Origin: JBFMCC01 sp037445635 | Lineage (GTDB): Bacteria; Chloroflexota; Anaerolineae; Anaerolineales; Villigracilaceae | DNA: 64,000 nt | Reading direction: 5' to 3' | Assembly (NCBI GenBank): GCA_037445635.1 | Contig: JBBIKC010000013.1 | Span: 1 to 64,000 of the forward strand | Part shown: one piece after another, positions 24,241 to 33,293 of the stretch | Numbering within the stretch: position 1 is the stretch's first letter | Layout of the letters: each line of letters begins with the position of its first letter | Notes under the pieces: model-generated | Database searches by the model: none | The model's input: the letters and a program-made list of their open reading frames with translations, nothing else | What the model was told of the DNA's origin: nothing | Made by a program: the position numbers and the translations under genes

Positions 24241-26238
24241 TCATTTGCATTCACTAATGCGCGCCAGGCGGCGGAAATCGGGTATCTCGCCTCCATATAC
24301 AAGTTTGGAGCCTTCGACCGTTTGCAGAATCACGACACAGGAGGAATTCAGAACTTCGGCGTGTTCCTTCCAGTAATCCTTATCGGCGTAGATATAGTCA
24401 TAACCAGCCGCGTGCAGGATGTATGGATCGGGATGGCTGAGCAGGGTCTCCCATTCCGGCGTGGGCACACCCCAGTTGACGAGCGCGTTGGTCGCCCGCC
24501 CAAACAGCGTCGGCGCCCGCGAAGGATCGGGGTCGAAGACCCAGGTTCCGGGGGGCGCGAGGCGGTCCCAGTAGGTCTCGTAGAAACGGGCATCCATGTC
24601 AGTTAGAAAATAGGAATAAACAGGCTTGGGAACGACTATCGCTTGAATGCCGAAAAGCACCAACCCGCCGAACACCGTGACGAAGCCCAGCCCATAAGAA
24701 AGGCCTTTGAGCCATTCACGTTTCTCCCGGAGCCAAAGATAAACCAGCGGGACCGCGAAAACTTTGCAGACAAAGAAGAGATTGGACAAAAGCCGCGTCG
24801 TTGCCGTGATGCCCGCGTTTCCGCGATATTCCAGAAAAACGGACAGCAGGCTGGGGAGGGCCGAAGCAACCAGCGCGGCTTCCATCCATTTTTCCCCGCG
24901 CATGGCCCTCACGCCCCACGCGAGCGCCAGCGGCAGGGCCAGCAGAACAGGACCCATTTCAAATAATGCAGTCATCAGTTGAAACGGGTCGAGAAGCGAC
25001 AATCGTCCAAGATGGGATGAAATCACCTGCGGCGAAACGAGGGAGAAACCGACCTCGAAATAAGTGTCCGTCTGCGAGACGGAGGAAAAGAGGCGGCCGC
25101 GCGCCACCTCCGTGATCATCCCGCCCTGAATGACCGAAAGGACGCCGCCCAGCGCGGCCGCGGTCACCCAGAACCATACCGAGCGCGGCAGGCGGAAGGT
25201 CCGATTTGTGAATCCCCAGAGGACGACCACCAGGCCAAATCCCAGATAGAGCAGGACGAATTGGACCTCATTGGCAAGCGCAAGACTCGCAAGCAGGATC
25301 GCGAACATCAGAGCAGGTTTCCATCCTCCCCGGCGGCCGGTCAACAGGAAAATCAACAAGAGAATCAGATGAGCCGTGACGCCATAGCCGTTATGAGACA
25401 TCGTCCAAGCGCCGCTAATACCGCTGGCGAACGCAAAGGGAAACGGCAGGGGCCCGTCCCCAGCCAGACGCCAGGGAAGGGTCAGAGCCTGGAGCAGGGT
25501 ATCGGCCGAATCGCGGCCGGAACCGATCAGGGTTACGCTATCGGAGATTCGCCCCAGGAGCGAGACCGGCAGGAACAGCAACAGCCAGCGCGTTCCGGTT
25601 GCAAATGCGGCAAAAAGGGCCGAGACCCAGGCGACCGCGCGATTTCGCGTCAGATTCCACGCCAGCATGCCGGCCAGCACCAGGCTGAGTGCCAGCGTCA
25701 GGCCGCGCGCCAGATCGAGGCTGGTCCATGGAGCGGCATTCCCGGCGTGCATGAACTGGGCGGCAAGCAATAGCAGGAAGTAATGGTAGCCGAATCGCTC
25801 CAGCGGCGCGGCAGGCAAATGCGGCGGGATGTCACCGGCTGCCATCATCGAAACAACCGGCAAATTCTGAAAATCGTCGAACAGGCCCAGCCCGCGGCCG
25901 ATGAGAGTGAGAACGAACACCGCAGCCGCGAATAGGACCCAGCCCATCCAGTTGGAACCCAACCCTGCAAAGAGGCCGCGTTCAAGCGGCCAGGCAAAGG
26001 CCACACCCAGCGCAAGTACGACGAAAGCGGAAAGCCAGCAGGCGAGGTGCACCGGCAGGAGGCGCGCCAGGAAATTGGCAAACCAGTTGGAAAGCACCAG
26101 CCCGACGGCAAAGCCGATAAAGCCGCGATGGCGCGGCTCCAAATCGAAAATGCGCCGGGTGACCAGCCATCCGCCCGCTCCCCACATGGCAAATAGAGCC
26201 AGCAGAGGAAAGATGTTTAGTTCGCGAAACAGGTACAT
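24241..26238 (-). CDS. large polytopic membrane protein, GT-C-like, function unknown
   Basis: A 665-residue protein with a dozen or more membrane segments spread over residues 8-550, ending in a soluble C-terminal domain of about 120 residues (YFLTDMDARFYETYWDRLAPPGTWVFD...). The loop GDIPPHLPAAPLERFGYHYF near residues 135-155 resembles the first external loop of GT-C-like proteins that often carries an acidic catalytic residue. I do not recognise the family; it may transfer a lipid-linked sugar on the outer face. It ends 43 bases from the rmlB start and begins four bases after the methyltransferase gene. Confidence 0.6.
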   Translation of the reverse strand: MYLFRELNIFPLLALFAMWGAGGWLVTRRIFDLEPRHRGFIGFAVGLVLSNWFANFLARLLPVHLACWLSAFVVLALGVAFAWPLERGLFAGLGSNWMGWVLFAAAVFVLTLIGRGLGLFDDFQNLPVVSMMAAGDIPPHLPAAPLERFGYHYFLLLLAAQFMHAGNAAPWTSLDLARGLTLALSLVLAGMLAWNLTRNRAVAWVSALFAAFATGTRWLLLFLPVSLLGRISDSVTLIGSGRDSADTLLQALTLPWRLAGDGPLPFPFAFASGISGAWTMSHNGYGVTAHLILLLIFLLTGRRGGWKPALMFAILLASLALANEVQFVLLYLGFGLVVVLWGFTNRTFRLPRSVWFWVTAAALGGVLSVIQGGMITEVARGRLFSSVSQTDTYFEVGFSLVSPQVISSHLGRLSLLDPFQLMTALFEMGPVLLALPLALAWGVRAMRGEKWMEAALVASALPSLLSVFLEYRGNAGITATTRLLSNLFFVCKVFAVPLVYLWLREKREWLKGLSYGLGFVTVFGGLVLFGIQAIVVPKPVYSYFLTDMDARFYETYWDRLAPPGTWVFDPDPSRAPTLFGRATNALVNWGVPTPEWETLLSHPDPYILHAAGYDYIYADKDYWKEHAEVLNSSCVVILQTVEGSKLVYGGEIPDFRRLARISECK

Positions 26239-26242
26239 CGAA

Positions 26243-27070
26243 TCATCCTGCCAATGGTTCGGACGCGATCACGCGGATGGTTGCGGCGGCATCTTCTTCC
26301 ACGTTACCGCTGACGAATTCAGGGCGAATCCTGGGAAGGAGCCTGCGAAATGCCTCCTCGTCGCGCGTCAGAACCTCGATCTCGACCCGCCCAAAACAGG
26401 ATTCGAACGCATTGCGATAATTCCACAGACGGTAACGATTGTGATTGGTGGAGGGATTCAGCCAGTTCTTCCAGACGGTTTCGGAGAACCTCAGCATCTC
26501 GAAGGGATACTTGAAATAATGATCGCGCAAATCCACAAAGTGAACGTGCAACCCATCGCGTTTGGTCAATGCCGAAAGCGCGCGGGTGATGCCCTCCACG
26601 TCATCGAGATGTTCGTACACCGAGGAGCTGAGCGCCAGGTCCACAGGCTCCAGATCCAAATGCGGCCGCACGCTACGGATGTCCAGCTGGAGCAGAGTCA
26701 TGAAATCGGGACGCGGGCGGACGCGGCCGTTTTCCACAGAGAGATATTGCGGCGCGGCGGAATACAGATTGAGATTGTGCGCCTCATCGGGCGGAGCATA
26801 TTTGTCGCACAGAACGACATGCGCCGCGCCCGCCTCGAGCAGGCCCACGCCGATGTCGAAACGGCCGCCATAGCCGAACACCAGCACGCGCTTGCCGTTC
26901 AGCGAAAGCCCGCGCGCCGCCAGCACGTCGGCATATCTCTGCACCGCCGCAGACGGATCGCTGGTCTCCAGGCCGGGGCGGATCACGATCCCGCGCAGGA
27001 GCAAAGCCCGCGTCAGTTTCTCGGGCAGGAAATGACGGATCAGGCGGGGGATTAGGTAGGCAAGATTCAA
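26243..27070 (-). CDS. SAM-dependent methyltransferase-like protein
   Basis: A 275-residue protein. KRVLVFGYGGRFDIGVGLLEAGAAHVVLCDKYAPP near residues 59-93 is a slightly divergent motif I and ribose-binding Asp. LALSSSVYEHLDDVEGITRALSALTKRDGLHVHFVDLRDHYF is the motif II-III block with the SSSVYEHLDD pattern of Methyltransf_11/23 proteins. The N-terminal NLAYLIPRLIRHFLPEKL is amphipathic and may bind membrane. The substrate is unknown. Confidence 0.75.
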   Translation of the reverse strand: MNLAYLIPRLIRHFLPEKLTRALLLRGIVIRPGLETSDPSAAVQRYADVLAARGLSLNGKRVLVFGYGGRFDIGVGLLEAGAAHVVLCDKYAPPDEAHNLNLYSAAPQYLSVENGRVRPRPDFMTLLQLDIRSVRPHLDLEPVDLALSSSVYEHLDDVEGITRALSALTKRDGLHVHFVDLRDHYFKYPFEMLRFSETVWKNWLNPSTNHNRYRLWNYRNAFESCFGRVEIEVLTRDEEAFRRLLPRIRPEFVSGNVEEDAAATIRVIASEPLAG

Positions 27071-27089
27071 AACGGGCTCTCCGCTTTTC

Positions 27090-29450
27090 TCAAGGATTCA
27101 TGTACTGTTCACAATCGGCGGGGCTGCTCTTCGGTACGAGCAGCTGCACATTCGTATCCTTGAAGGTATAGATCGGCTCATAAAAACACAACGTCGGATT
27201 CGAGACCCATGTCACCCAAGCATCGTTTTCCTCAGAGAACGGGCCGCCCATTTCCTCCTTGCGGCGCGTGCGCAGGGGCTCGGTCACAATCAACGCAAAA
27301 CGCCGATTCGCCAAATCCGCATAGTACGACCGGAAGTAAGCGGCATTGTTTGCCATAGCCTGATCCATCATATACTTTTTTTCATATTCAGGCACGAATG
27401 GAATCGCGTCCACATATCCGAACGTCAGCAACTGGCGCTGATCCATAAACAATATTTCGCCCTCCGCGGCGGCTCGCTCCACTTCCGCCCGCACAATGGA
27501 AAGCGTCTGCGCAGTCTGACCGGGTGTTGGCAGGTCCAGCCAGGGGCTGTAAGAAGATTTGGGGTAAAGCGGGGTGAACGGATAGACCACGAGGCAGACC
27601 GACCAGGCCGCCAGAACGATCACAGCGGGAGGCCAACGCATCCCTTCCGGACTTTGGGCCTGCACTGCCAGCCCAAGTGTGACCGTCACCATCAAGGTCA
27701 CCAAATACATATCCAGGTTATGCAGGTCGCCGCCGCCGCCGATCTTGGTGCTGATCAGCAATCCAACCGCGAAGAACCCAACCAACGCGCCCCAGATGGC
27801 CGTCTTTTGCACCCAGTCCAATTGCCAGCGGCGGGAGAGCATCCACCAACCCAACAGGAGCAGAAGCGGCGCGGTGGTCAGTAAAGCCAACAGCAGCACG
27901 CCGGGGCCAAGCGTCTCATTCGGGAGCAGGCGATACCACAGCAGGGGCTGCTGTGACGTGAGCGATTCTCCTCCCAATGTTGACCGGAACGCCCCGAGGC
28001 TTTGGATCAATCCAGGTAAGACGCCCAATACGGTAAGGGCGATTGTCGGTGCAAGTCTGCGAAGAAGAGATCCGTCGCGTTTTGGATAATAGAGCAGCAG
28101 GTCAATCAGCGCCCCCAGCGCGCCGGGCGCGAACGCCCACGTCCAGCGGCTGAGACCGGCGTAGAATCCTGCCAGGGCCAGCGCCGCGCCGCGTTTGACG
28201 GGGGACTCGTCAAAGGCGAACCAGACCGCGATAATGGAAACCAGCATAAAGGGAGGATGAAGCGGAGCCAGCACGATAAAGAAAAGCGCAATCCATAGCC
28301 ACATCCCATATCGCAAAGCGGCCGGATTCAGAGTCCGTGTGATACGCGCGGCGAAAATCAACGCGGGCAGAATCAGCAGGGTTTTATTCCACAGGCGGTG
28401 CGCCCAGATGGGCAAACCCTCCCACAAGAACAACACGCCCCACAACCCATAACGCCCCGGCGAACTGTATGGGTTCACGATGTGCCCCGCGTAATTGTAA
28501 AGCGACTGGCCGAAGACAAGCGAATAATCGTAGAAACGATTGCCCTCGGACCAGGTCAGCGAGAAGGGAGCATCCACGACCATCAGGAGCGCGTCGGTGA
28601 CTGCGAGAACAAGGAGCAGCGCGCCGAGTCCGACGCCCAGCGCTTCGCGCGAGACGAGGCGATCCGCTCCCGTTGAAGCGAGAACCGCGGCCGCCCAAAG
28701 CGCCGCCAGCCAGACCGCAAAGCGCATGTCATCGTACAAAATGTAGGTCTGTGCGCCAATCAGATAGCGGTAGGCCAACGGAAGGAGGCAAAGCGCAACG
28801 GCCAAAACCCAACGCGCCGCGCCAAGCCGCGCCCTGAATTGGATCAGCCCTACGCGCACGCGTTCGCCTGCCGGATGATACAGAAGAAACGTCAGCCCCA
28901 GCATAAGAAGCAGTCCGCCCGCCGTTGCAGCGCGGTAGGCCAACGCCACAGGTACGAGCACGCGCGCTTCATGAACGATGCGCGGGTAAAGAAAGAGGGT
29001 CAGGGCTAACGACAGTTCGGCCCAGCCAAACTTTTGGTCGCGCTGCGGCGCGGCGAGGAGAAGAACGATTTGGGCGACCCCGCCTGCAAAGACCAGTTGT
29101 GTCCACGGGCCGGGCAGGGCATTCTGCCAGGCGGAATAAAGATAAATCCAAGCAACGGTCAGCAGGAGTCCGGTCACGATCAGCCAGCGAAATGCTGCTG
29201 ATTTTTCGAGTCCACTAACAACGCGATTCAGGTTGTTCGGCGACCAGATGTTGCGGAGGAAAAGGAACAGCCCGGCCACAAACAGCAGGAAGTAAACAGA
29301 AATCGCTGCTGCGCCGGCCAGCGAGAACAATTTCTCCCAGTTCTGCTCCACCAGCCAGATGGATCGGATTTCCGAGGCGGTATAAAGCAGGGCAATGAGC
29401 AAGCCAATGCCATATACGCGGTTAGGGGTAATCGTTTGTCTGCTTTGCAT
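27090..29450 (-). CDS. very large polytopic membrane protein, GT-C-like
   Basis: A 786-residue protein with about 16 or more membrane segments and a C-terminal soluble domain of roughly 150 residues (EGEILFMDQRQLLTFGYVDAIPFVPEYEKKYMMD...). The layout (many helices, long loop with SEGNRFYDYSLVFGQSLYNYAGH near residues 300-322, soluble tail) resembles bacterial GT-C transferases of the GT39/GT83 superfamily, but no catalytic motif can be assigned with confidence. The start MQSRQTITPN (29450) is chosen over an upstream open frame. Confidence 0.6.
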   Translation of the reverse strand: MQSRQTITPNRVYGIGLLIALLYTASEIRSIWLVEQNWEKLFSLAGAAAISVYFLLFVAGLFLFLRNIWSPNNLNRVVSGLEKSAAFRWLIVTGLLLTVAWIYLYSAWQNALPGPWTQLVFAGGVAQIVLLLAAPQRDQKFGWAELSLALTLFLYPRIVHEARVLVPVALAYRAATAGGLLLMLGLTFLLYHPAGERVRVGLIQFRARLGAARWVLAVALCLLPLAYRYLIGAQTYILYDDMRFAVWLAALWAAAVLASTGADRLVSREALGVGLGALLLVLAVTDALLMVVDAPFSLTWSEGNRFYDYSLVFGQSLYNYAGHIVNPYSSPGRYGLWGVLFLWEGLPIWAHRLWNKTLLILPALIFAARITRTLNPAALRYGMWLWIALFFIVLAPLHPPFMLVSIIAVWFAFDESPVKRGAALALAGFYAGLSRWTWAFAPGALGALIDLLLYYPKRDGSLLRRLAPTIALTVLGVLPGLIQSLGAFRSTLGGESLTSQQPLLWYRLLPNETLGPGVLLLALLTTAPLLLLLGWWMLSRRWQLDWVQKTAIWGALVGFFAVGLLISTKIGGGGDLHNLDMYLVTLMVTVTLGLAVQAQSPEGMRWPPAVIVLAAWSVCLVVYPFTPLYPKSSYSPWLDLPTPGQTAQTLSIVRAEVERAAAEGEILFMDQRQLLTFGYVDAIPFVPEYEKKYMMDQAMANNAAYFRSYYADLANRRFALIVTEPLRTRRKEEMGGPFSEENDAWVTWVSNPTLCFYEPIYTFKDTNVQLLVPKSSPADCEQYMNP

Positions 29451-29522
29451 CCTGCTTCCGTAAAACGCCGAAAAGACTGCCGTCCTGCACAGTATAACAG
29501 TCTGTCTACCGGGCATTCAGGG

Positions 29523-30395
29523 TTATTTCTTGCGCAGCACCAGGATGATAGGATAGTACCAGTTCATGAGTGAACCCAGGCCGATTCCCAATTCCCTGGC
29601 GTAAGGGATGTTGTATAAAAAAGTGAGAATCCGCTTCAACTTGGAGGTCAGTCCCCATTCACCAAATTTCAGGTTGCTCATCCGCTCTTTCCATAAGTCA
29701 TCGCCTAAACTGACGACATCCACCCGGCCCGACAAGGATTTCAACATCCTTTTCGTACGGGCAACATTCACAAGTTGCAGGGTGTCAATGTAACCCGGAT
29801 TCCTTCCCAACAGGCGAACGTAGAGTTTTGCCACAGGCTTGGGCATGCAGGGAATCCACAATATCCCATAGTGCCCCTCCCAGAACGAACAGTAATTTGG
29901 ATAGGTAAAGAAGAGATAACCGCCGGGCTTAAGCACACGAACGGCTTCCGCCAGCACCTTATCGGGATCGTCAACATGCTCCAAGACATTGGACGAATAT
30001 ATAAACTCGAAAGATTCATCGGGAAAAACCAGGTTCTCCCCGGCACAACGCTCAATGGGACAGTCCACTTCCGTCAGTTCTGCCAGTTCGCGGGCGCATT
30101 GATAGGCAAGTGGATCAGGCTCTATGGCAGTTGTGTCATACCCGTAAAGCGCACGGCCGAAAACGGTGAATGCGCCAAAACCGCATCCAACCTCCAGGAT
30201 CTTTCTACCCGGCGCCAGGAAACCGGGCAGGTACCTCTCGATAACGGTTATTTTTTCCTGCACGTGCTCAACCGACAGGTGTGTTCCCGCTATTTCCTGA
30301 AAATCGCTGTGCGTTACGCCGTCCAGCCAGCCGGCGATGACGCCGGCAACCTTCGGCTGAATTTTCTTTACAATAATATCCAATTTCTCTTTCAT
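29523..30395 (-). CDS. class I SAM-dependent methyltransferase
   Basis: A 290-residue protein. KILEVGCGFGAFTVFGRALYGYDTTAIEPDP near residues 64-94 is motif I with the acidic ribose ligand. FPDESFEFIYSSNVLEHVDDPDKVLAEAVRVLKPGGYLFFTYPNY is the motif II-III block typical of Methyltransf_11 proteins in surface-sugar loci. The first 60 residues are charged helices and the C-terminal 30 residues are hydrophobic. The gap of 105 bases upstream (30396-30500) holds imperfect words such as GTTCAGAAAGCGAAC but no clear promoter. Confidence 0.85.
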   Translation of the reverse strand: MKEKLDIIVKKIQPKVAGVIAGWLDGVTHSDFQEIAGTHLSVEHVQEKITVIERYLPGFLAPGRKILEVGCGFGAFTVFGRALYGYDTTAIEPDPLAYQCARELAELTEVDCPIERCAGENLVFPDESFEFIYSSNVLEHVDDPDKVLAEAVRVLKPGGYLFFTYPNYCSFWEGHYGILWIPCMPKPVAKLYVRLLGRNPGYIDTLQLVNVARTKRMLKSLSGRVDVVSLGDDLWKERMSNLKFGEWGLTSKLKRILTFLYNIPYARELGIGLGSLMNWYYPIILVLRKK

Positions 30396-30500
30396 TCTTG
30401 TTTACTCACCATTCCTGGAAAGCGATTGATTTCCTGCAAAGTTCACCTGACTTGCTCACGGTTCAGAAAGCGAACTGTGTCGAATCGAAACAATAGAAGA

Positions 30501-31547
30501 TTACGACGACCCTGGCTTGACAAATCTGCCAAATAACGTCTCGAGCGGCAGATAGAGGATGACGATCAGGTTGAAAAGATAGAACATGACCCGCAGGCTG
30601 ATAAGTGTGGCCGGCACATCTATCATCTGGGTCGCGCCGAAAAGTTCATACAAATATACGGAGGCCAATTCGACAATGCCAAGTCCGCCAAGGACTTGTA
30701 TGGGGATGAGAGAAACCAATTGCAACAGGGAAGTAATAAAAACGATCTCCCAAATACCCAGGGGAACATGAAAGGCCTGAATGCGGCAATAGGCATAAAA
30801 CATCGCCACGATTGTATAAAATAACGACAATGCCAGTCCGGACAGCAAGGTGCGCACAATCGTTTTGTAATCCTGCTCCGCCAGAGATTGAATGATGTCT
30901 ATGCCGCGCGCAACCAACCCGATCCGATCGAGACGCAACCAGCGAAACAATCTTTCGAGCTGCGCCACGAATTTTTGGCGGAAGAAAACTGTTATCCAGA
31001 ACAGCCCAAACGCCAGAAACGATCCCACCGTCAGAAAAACGACAAGTTGCCGCAATACGCCGACGCGATCCCAGACCAGCCATGCAGAGAGCAGTAAAAA
31101 AAGAATCAAAGAGAACAGATCACCGACTTTGGTAATGATAAAGGCGATTCCCGAATGCCTCAATTTGACATTCTGCTCCAATCGGAGAAGCGTCAAATAG
31201 GATGCGATCCCTGCCGTTGTCGCGATCAAGTTGGTAATCGCATTTTGGATTACGACCACTCTTACCGTTTGCCCATACGAGATTCTCTTACCCAGCAAGA
31301 CCCAATATTGCACTCCCTTAAGAGCAGTCATGAGACAAAACAACAGCAAGCTGACCGACAGCCAACTCCATGAAGCATTTCTGCTGATGCTGATGATTTG
31401 CCGGATGTCGGTCTTTGACAACACAATGCCGGTCAGCGACAATGCCAGAAGAATTTTCAGGAGATTCTTCCAGCCGGAGGAAGACATCCCCAAAAACGTT
31501 TTAGCCGGGGCGGCAGACGGAGAAGGTGAAGTATCCAAGCGGCTCAC
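30501..31547 (-). CDS. UPF0104/AglD-like membrane protein (lysylphosphatidylglycerol synthase TM region)
   Basis: A 348-residue integral membrane protein with about eight segments. LLALSLTGIVLSKTDIRQII at the start, LKGVQYWVLL, ATTAGIASYLTLLRLEQ, FIITKVGDLFSLILFLLLS, and the late block LLQLVSLIPIQVLGGLGIVELASVYLYELFG match the UPF0104 family, related to the flippase part of MprF and to AglD. Family members are thought to move or transfer lipid-linked sugars or aminoacyl lipids. It could serve as an extra flippase or transferase for this locus. Confidence 0.8.
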   Translation of the reverse strand: MSRLDTSPSPSAAPAKTFLGMSSSGWKNLLKILLALSLTGIVLSKTDIRQIISISRNASWSWLSVSLLLFCLMTALKGVQYWVLLGKRISYGQTVRVVVIQNAITNLIATTAGIASYLTLLRLEQNVKLRHSGIAFIITKVGDLFSLILFLLLSAWLVWDRVGVLRQLVVFLTVGSFLAFGLFWITVFFRQKFVAQLERLFRWLRLDRIGLVARGIDIIQSLAEQDYKTIVRTLLSGLALSLFYTIVAMFYAYCRIQAFHVPLGIWEIVFITSLLQLVSLIPIQVLGGLGIVELASVYLYELFGATQMIDVPATLISLRVMFYLFNLIVILYLPLETLFGRFVKPGSS

Positions 31548-31570
31548 GAAGGAAATACTACGGCGAGTTG

Positions 31571-32494
31571 TTAATTGCTTGCAAGCCAGAATGAAAGATC
31601 GCGGTCCAGCAATTTGGAGAGTTTATAAATATCCTCCTTAAAATACTCCAGGAGTCTGGCGCGAAGGGCGGGATCCACCGACTTTCGCGGAACGCGGCGG
31701 GCGTTGAACAATTCAACCTTGTTATAAAGCAAACCAGCTTTCTTCATAAAACCGGTTCCGAACATCGAAAAGATTTTCATCAGAGGTCGAAAAACAACCT
31801 GCGGAGGATGGATTATCCTCGCCAGCAGGCCCGACCGATATTCATAATTCGTGTTGACGGGCGGAAAATCGCTTCGGCCATCTGAAGGCACGCCCAGAAA
31901 GGAAAGTATTGTCTCGTAAACCGACTTCGGATTCGCAATAAAATCCTCAAAGATGAGAATCAGCACTTGATCCTTCGGAAAGACTGCGAACACCTTCTCC
32001 ACATACTTCCCAAATTGCCCAAGTTCGCCATACTGGACCAACTCCGGTTCACGGCAACTGCTCGGTATCATTTTCCCCTCCCTGCGGACCTCCTGTAAAT
32101 CCCAGGCCTTCGCAAGGTCCGCCTCATTCTCCCGCAGCAGGCTCAAATTCACCTGGTGGAGCGATTGCACAAAATCAACTGGATTTCGCAGGGAGACAAT
32201 GATCTTCGCAGAAGGGTCGAACTCGCGAATTCTCGTGAGCGCAACTTTCGAATACAGATAATGGGTGGAAGCTTCTCCTATCGCCAAATGGTGCTCCCCC
32301 GCCCCGGCGAAAACGCCGAGATAACCCTCCAAGGACCCGGATACGACCTTTTGCAATCCCGGAAAGTCCGACGAGAAGAAATGCAATTCTTTTATCTCCG
32401 GCATGAAAATATTAGGGTGCTCGCCAAGGTAGGTATAGAGCGCCGTTGTCCCGCAACGCGGCGCGCCAATGATGAAAAAATTGGGGCGTTTCAT
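31571..32494 (-). CDS. sulfotransferase
   Basis: A 307-residue protein starting MKRPNFFIIGAPRCGTTALYTYL, the PAPS 5'-phosphosulfate loop at residues 8-18. KIIVSLRNPVDFVQSLHQVNL near residues 85-105 is the 3'-phosphate motif with Arg and Ser. DQVLILIFEDFIANP and a C-terminal basic region follow the usual sulfotransferase order. The ATG at 32494 is 25 bases after the upstream stop at 32520; an open frame to 32551 would overlap that gene and adds no conserved part. The acceptor is unknown. Confidence 0.87.
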   Translation of the reverse strand: MKRPNFFIIGAPRCGTTALYTYLGEHPNIFMPEIKELHFFSSDFPGLQKVVSGSLEGYLGVFAGAGEHHLAIGEASTHYLYSKVALTRIREFDPSAKIIVSLRNPVDFVQSLHQVNLSLLRENEADLAKAWDLQEVRREGKMIPSSCREPELVQYGELGQFGKYVEKVFAVFPKDQVLILIFEDFIANPKSVYETILSFLGVPSDGRSDFPPVNTNYEYRSGLLARIIHPPQVVFRPLMKIFSMFGTGFMKKAGLLYNKVELFNARRVPRKSVDPALRARLLEYFKEDIYKLSKLLDRDLSFWLASN

Positions 32495-32519
32495 ACTTTC
32501 GAGAGATCTTTCCAACGGC

Positions 32520-33293
32520 CTAGCGATCCAGGCGTTTGCAAATGAATTCATTGCATCCGATCGGCGTATTGGCCCGGCGCACTTCCACGGATGCGAAACC
32601 CAGTTCCGCCAAGCGGCGACTCATATCCTCAGCGCTGGCGTATTCGTACGGATAGCCGCCCACCCAATCAACGACATTATGCACAAAATCCATGCCGCGC
32701 CGCATTTTCAGCGGATTCCTAAACGTGACCAGCCACTTGGCGACGAAAATAATCGGTGTAAAAACCCAGATGATAATTTTCTGACCAATGCGTCCGACGC
32801 GATTATAAAGCCATTTGATGACCTTCCACCCTCCCGATGACCAGTGCCGGTTGTAGATTGCGATCATGAACAAGCCGCCGGGAGCGACCCGTTTCGCGGC
32901 GTTCTCCAGCGCCAGTGCCATGTTCCCCGTGTGGTGCAGTACGCCCCAGGAATAGACCACATCGAATTGCCCCAGCGTATCCATTTGTTCGGCATCCAAA
33001 GCGGACAACTGGCAAAAGGAAACCGCCGCCGGATCCTTCAACCACTGCATTGCATTGGCTTGTGAGACGGTGACGGAGATGGGGTCCACATCCGTTCCCA
33101 CGACGGAGCGCGCGCCCAGGCGCGCCGCGGCAATCGAAAACAACCCGCTTCCACAGCCGATGTCCAGAAAGGACTTGCCCTTCAAGGCATCCTCGCCAAA
33201 CAGGGAGGTCAGCGAATTCATCGCCTCCTCGATCCGCGCCTCATCCAATTGTTTCGAAAACGAAGCCCAGTTCTCGCCGAATTTGAACATCAT
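32520..33293 (-). CDS. class I SAM-dependent methyltransferase
   Basis: A 257-residue protein. KSFLDIGCGSGLFSIAAARLGARSVVGTDVDPISV near residues 38-72 is motif I with the ribose-binding Asp. FDVVYSWGVLHHTGNMALALENAAKRVAPGGLFMIAIYN holds motifs II-III. Two hydrophobic stretches follow (GQKIIIWVFTPIIFVAKWLV), so the enzyme is probably membrane-bound. Its ATG overlaps the stop of the asparagine-synthase gene in an ATGA arrangement, and GGACA lies just before it, so it is co-translated with asnB. Confidence 0.85.
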   Translation of the reverse strand: MMFKFGENWASFSKQLDEARIEEAMNSLTSLFGEDALKGKSFLDIGCGSGLFSIAAARLGARSVVGTDVDPISVTVSQANAMQWLKDPAAVSFCQLSALDAEQMDTLGQFDVVYSWGVLHHTGNMALALENAAKRVAPGGLFMIAIYNRHWSSGGWKVIKWLYNRVGRIGQKIIIWVFTPIIFVAKWLVTFRNPLKMRRGMDFVHNVVDWVGGYPYEYASAEDMSRRLAELGFASVEVRRANTPIGCNEFICKRLDR